This document shows, piece after piece, positions 5,969-8,194 of a DNA stretch of 8,194 nucleotides. How positions within the stretch are numbered: the stretch's first letter is position 1; each line of letters starts with the position of its first letter. The notes beneath the pieces were generated by a model. The model saw only the letters and a program-made list of their open reading frames with translations. It did not search any database and was not told the origin of the DNA. Made by a program: the position numbers and the translations under genes. The stretch comes from Actinomycetota bacterium. GTDB lineage: Bacteria > Actinomycetota > Thermoleophilia > Solirubrobacterales > Thermoleophilaceae. Where the stretch lies: assembly GCA_005883295.1 (NCBI GenBank), contig VAWV01000135.1, positions 1 to 8,194 on the forward strand, read 5' to 3'.

Positions 5969-7140
5969 CGGATCTTCGCGGCGACTACGTCGAGCGCGAT
6001 CGGGAGGGCCTCGTCGCGCCGGGTCTTCGGAACATCGCGCGCGGGCACGGTGGGGACGATGCCCCTATGGGCGAGGTTCGCGCCCTTGGGCAGGAAGTAG
6101 CTCCCCACGGTGAGGTCCAGGACGCCGCCGTTCTGGAGGGGCTCCACGTTCTGGAAGACGCCCTTTCCGTACGTCTTCTCCCCCACCACGGTCGCCCGGC
6201 CGCGGTCCCGCAGCGCGCCGGTGACGATCTCGGACGAGCTGGCCGACCCGCGGTCCACCAGCACGACCATCGGCTGGGTGGGCGCGATCGTCCCGCCCTG
6301 GGCGTCGAACACGTGCTTGGGCTGGGTGCGCCCGCTGGTCGACACGATCGGCCCCTTCTCGATGAAGAGGCTCGCGGTCAGGACCGCCTCGGTCAGCAGC
6401 CCGCCGGGGTTGCCGCGCAGGTCGAGCACGATGCCCTGCGCGCCCTTCTTCAGGAGCGGTTGGAGCTCCCGCTGGACGGCGCCGTGGGCACCGGCGTCGA
6501 AGGCCGCGAGTCGCACGTACGCGAGCAGCTTGCCCTGGTGACGGATCATCCGGCCCGCCGCTATCGGCACCTCGATCCGCTCCCGCTTCAGTCGCAGGAC
6601 GCGCGGCCTCGCCTGGCCCGGAGTCAGGACGCCGAGGGTCACGAAGGTGCCCGCCGGCCCCTTGATGCGGCCGGTCGAGACCGTGCTCGGGAGCCCGGCG
6701 ATCGAGTGGCCGTTCACGGCGATGATCACGTCGTCGGGGCGGATTCCGGCGCGGTCGGCAGGCGAGCGGTTGAAGACGCCCGCCACTCGCAGCCCGCGCT
6801 TGTCGTCGCGGACCGACATGCCCACGCCCTCGAAGGCGGGGTTGAGCGACTGGCGGAAGAGCTTCGCCTCGGTGGGCGTGAGGTAGTGGGAGAAGGGGTC
6901 GTGCAGCGAGCTGACGATCCCCTTGAGCGACGCCTGCTCGAGCTCGCCGTGGCTCACCTTCTTGTAGTAGCTGTCCTCGATTGCGTGGATGAGCTGGTCG
7001 CGCACGGCGCGGTCGTTCTCGACGAATGCCTTGCGAACCCAGTTGGGAAGGCCGCCCGGATGGCCACCCAGGTAGAGGCCGCCCGCCAGCGCCACGAGCG
7101 CGCAGGCGAGCGCGATGATTGCTGTGCGTACCCGGTCCAT
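5965..7140 (-). CDS. S41-family C-terminal (tail-specific) processing protease with PDZ domain
   Basis: The product is 391 residues from the ATG at 7140. MDRVRTAIIALACALVALAG gives one N-terminal membrane anchor, so the catalytic part should be outside the cytoplasmic membrane. A helical region (about 40-90) with SSLHDPFSHYLTP precedes a PDZ domain (about 103-174, starting FEGVGMSV). The peptidase core runs from about 205 to 365. The Ser-Lys catalytic pair is Ser301 (middle serine of SASSSEI) and Lys326 (TYGKG), with Asp312 at the E. coli Tsp Asp441 position. The spacing equals that of E. coli Tsp. Such enzymes recognise hydrophobic C-terminal tails, including ssrA tags on exported proteins. 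An upstream in-frame TTG (7171-7173) would add 11 residues, but neither start has a good ribosome-binding site. The ATG gives the more normal signal anchor. It sits between the RibD_C-like gene and the RNB nuclease gene. Confidence 0.92.
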   Translation of the reverse strand: MDRVRTAIIALACALVALAGGLYLGGHPGGLPNWVRKAFVENDRAVRDQLIHAIEDSYYKKVSHGELEQASLKGIVSSLHDPFSHYLTPTEAKLFRQSLNPAFEGVGMSVRDDKRGLRVAGVFNRSPADRAGIRPDDVIIAVNGHSIAGLPSTVSTGRIKGPAGTFVTLGVLTPGQARPRVLRLKRERIEVPIAAGRMIRHQGKLLAYVRLAAFDAGAHGAVQRELQPLLKKGAQGIVLDLRGNPGGLLTEAVLTASLFIEKGPIVSTSGRTQPKHVFDAQGGTIAPTQPMVVLVDRGSASSSEIVTGALRDRGRATVVGEKTYGKGVFQNVEPLQNGGVLDLTVGSYFLPKGANLAHRGIVPTVPARDVPKTRRDEALPIALDVVAAKIR

Positions 7141-7195
7141 GAACAGGAACGCGCCGCTGACGGCGCCCCGCAAGGGTAGCCAGGCGGCTTCGTCG

Positions 7196-7943
7196 TCAGG
7201 CGCCGATGCGATACCGGAGGGAGCTCGAGCGGCGGGCTGGTGACCACCGTCGGGCCCGTCCCGGCCGCGAGCTTCGGGGCGACCGACAGGAAGAGCTCAT
7301 CGACGAGGCCCTCACGCAGGAGCGCGCCCGCCAGGACCGATCCGCCCTCGCACATCACCCGGCCGATCCCGTAGCGCTCGCGAAGCGCGCGCGCGAACGG
7401 GGCCATCGGGAGCATCGCCGCGCGGCCGGTGAGGTCCTCGGGCGTGGCCGGCGCGTCGCTCGGGCGCAGGTACTCGACCTGGGCGCGCACGCCCTCGAGC
7501 GCTTGATCGGATGCGGTGATGATCACGACGCGGGAGCTCTCGTCCTGGAGCAGGGGAAGGTCGGGCCCGAGCGAGAGCCGCGCGCTCACGATCACGGCCA
7601 GGGGATCGGGCTCGAGCCCCGCCGCGCGGCGTCGTTCGCGGCGATCGGGGTCGCGCACGATCCGGCCGTAGCGCTCGGTGCCGGCCGTGCCGGCGCCGAC
7701 CATCACCGCGTCCACCCGCGCCCGCAGCGCGTGGAAGAGCTCGTGGTCGGCCCTGTTGGCGATCGGGGCGGTGCGCCCGGCGATCGTGGTCCGCCCGTCG
7801 GCGGTGGCGATCATGTTCAGCGCCACGAACGGCCGCTCGCCTGGATCGCGAGCGGGGATCGCCGCGGCGAGAGCCGCAGCGTCGAGCCCCTCCGCCCGGT
7901 CGGGATACAGCCGTCTGAAGCGCGCGCCGCCGCCGGGGCTCAC
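7196..7943 (-). CDS. RibD C-terminal/DHFR-fold reductase, apparent frameshift near its 3' end
   Basis: Residues 37-236 from the GTG at 7943 match RibD_C enzymes, the reductase half of the riboflavin deaminase-reductase and its stand-alone relatives. They include PFVALNMIATADGRTTIAG (38-56), ANRADHELFHALRARVDAVMVGAGT (62-86) and CEGGSVLAGALLREGLVDELFLSVAPKLAAG (198-228). The GG pair is the NADPH loop. After about residue 237 (base 7235) the family C-terminus is lost in this frame, which runs on open to 6954 inside the S41 gene. The next frame encodes LRYRIGA and TGA at 7196-7198, exactly the expected family ending. About 15 residues usually found before it are missing. I therefore infer a frame-disrupting deletion or an assembly error between 7219 and 7240, and place the end at 7196. 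The start overlaps the upstream stop as GTGA. The neighbouring flavin reductase suggests flavin-linked redox chemistry, but the substrate is unknown. Confidence 0.75.
7940..7943 (-). other. GTGA stop/start overlap (flavin-reductase-like to RibD_C-like)
   Basis: TGA of the upstream reading frame and GTG of the RibD_C-like gene share bases. No Shine-Dalgarno precedes the GTG, so reinitiation by ribosomes ending the upstream gene is the likely mode of translation. Confidence 0.7.
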
Positions 7944-8194
7944 GCCGGGTGCCCGGGCTCGATGCGCCTGGCGCGGTGGAAGCTGAGCTCCTCCTCCTCG
8001 GCGCCGCGCTCGGCGAGCACCGGCGCGAGCAGGAAGCCCTCGTGGTCGCCGCCGTCGAGGCTCGCGATCACGCGCCCGACGAAGCGGTTGGGGCAGGCGT
8101 CCAGCAGCGGCACGCCGCCCGGGCCCGGGTGCCACTCGCATTGCGCGAACTTGTCGACGTCGTCGCCCGTGCTGCCGCCGAAGAGCTCCGCGAC
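7940..8194 (-). CDS. Flavin-reductase-like domain protein, C-terminal part (cut by window edge)
   Basis: Eighty-four in-frame codons precede the TGA at 7940-7942, and the 5' end lies beyond the window. The readable part begins VAELFGGSTGDDVDKFA. It continues with CEWHPGPGGVPLLDACPNRFVGRVIASLDGGDHEGFLLAPV and ends in an acidic run (EEEE) followed by FHRARRIEPGHPA. The block with GGVPLLDACPNRFVGRV, then D-x-GDH and a hydrophobic LLAPV strand, is the end of the FMN-binding split-barrel domain of flavin reductase-like proteins (NAD(P)H:flavin oxidoreductase or flavoprotein oxygenase partners). GDH followed by a hydrophobic strand closes the barrel in that family. It is the first visible gene of the minus-strand operon and overlaps the RibD_C-like start as GTGA. 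The family call is from motif recognition on a fragment, so the enzyme activity is uncertain. Confidence 0.72.
   Translation of the reverse strand, partial: VAELFGGSTGDDVDKFAQCEWHPGPGGVPLLDACPNRFVGRVIASLDGGDHEGFLLAPVLAERGAEEEELSFHRARRIEPGHPA

Noticed and set aside
4634..6100. Long plus-strand open frame (488 codons) opposite the RNB nuclease and S41 genes
   Set aside because: It is antisense to genes with intact catalytic motifs and encodes a low-complexity Arg/Ala/Gly/His-rich product typical of GC-rich shadow frames.
6067..7179. Plus-strand open frame (370 codons) opposite the S41 protease
   Set aside because: No recognisable domain and biased composition. The opposite strand has a complete S41 protease with its Ser-Lys pair.

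Overview
This is a very GC-rich chromosomal window. Its gene content and the GC-heavy codon choice suggest an actinobacterium, most plausibly a Thermoleophilia/Solirubrobacterales-type lineage. That placement is an inference from protein flavour, not from a marker search. Every gene whose ends lie inside the window could be bounded. The right edge cuts one gene at its 5' side.

Left part (1-2050): a plus-strand SMP-30/gluconolactonase-family protein (208-1059) faces a minus-strand dihydrofolate-reductase-fold (RibD C-terminal-like) protein (1246-1809). Bases 1-207, 1060-1245 and 1810-2021 hold no gene I can support. A weak hairpin lies in the second of these gaps.

Middle part (2022-3688): a complete single-piece tmRNA gene (ssrA, minus strand, 2060-2424) carries a readable proteolysis tag (ADNHTFALAA), an alanine-type G-U pair in its acceptor stem, and a strong intrinsic terminator just past its 3' end. 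Upstream on the same strand is a small DUF1059-family gene (2480-2704). Diverging from it on the plus strand is a site-2-protease-family membrane metalloprotease (2792-3688).

Right part (3711-8194): a tightly packed minus-strand gene run reads, in transcription order, flavin-reductase-like protein (partial), RibD_C/DHFR-like protein, S41 (tail-specific, PDZ) protease, RNB-family exoribonuclease (RNase R/II type) and SmpB. Junctions are GTGA (7940-7943), ATGA (5965-5968) and an 8-nt gap before smpB, which suggests translational coupling. The RibD_C-like gene appears to have a deletion or frameshift at its 3' end, so its open frame runs about 190 bases into the S41 gene.

Functionally the window gathers most of the ribosome-rescue pathway: ssrA RNA, its partner SmpB, an RNase R-type nuclease of the kind that degrades non-stop mRNAs, and a tail-specific protease of the family that removes ssrA-tagged proteins outside the cytoplasm. 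I found no CRISPR array, insertion sequence, prophage or obviously new defence system. The notable points are the clustering, the RibD_C frame problem, and the S41 plus site-2 protease neighbourhood.
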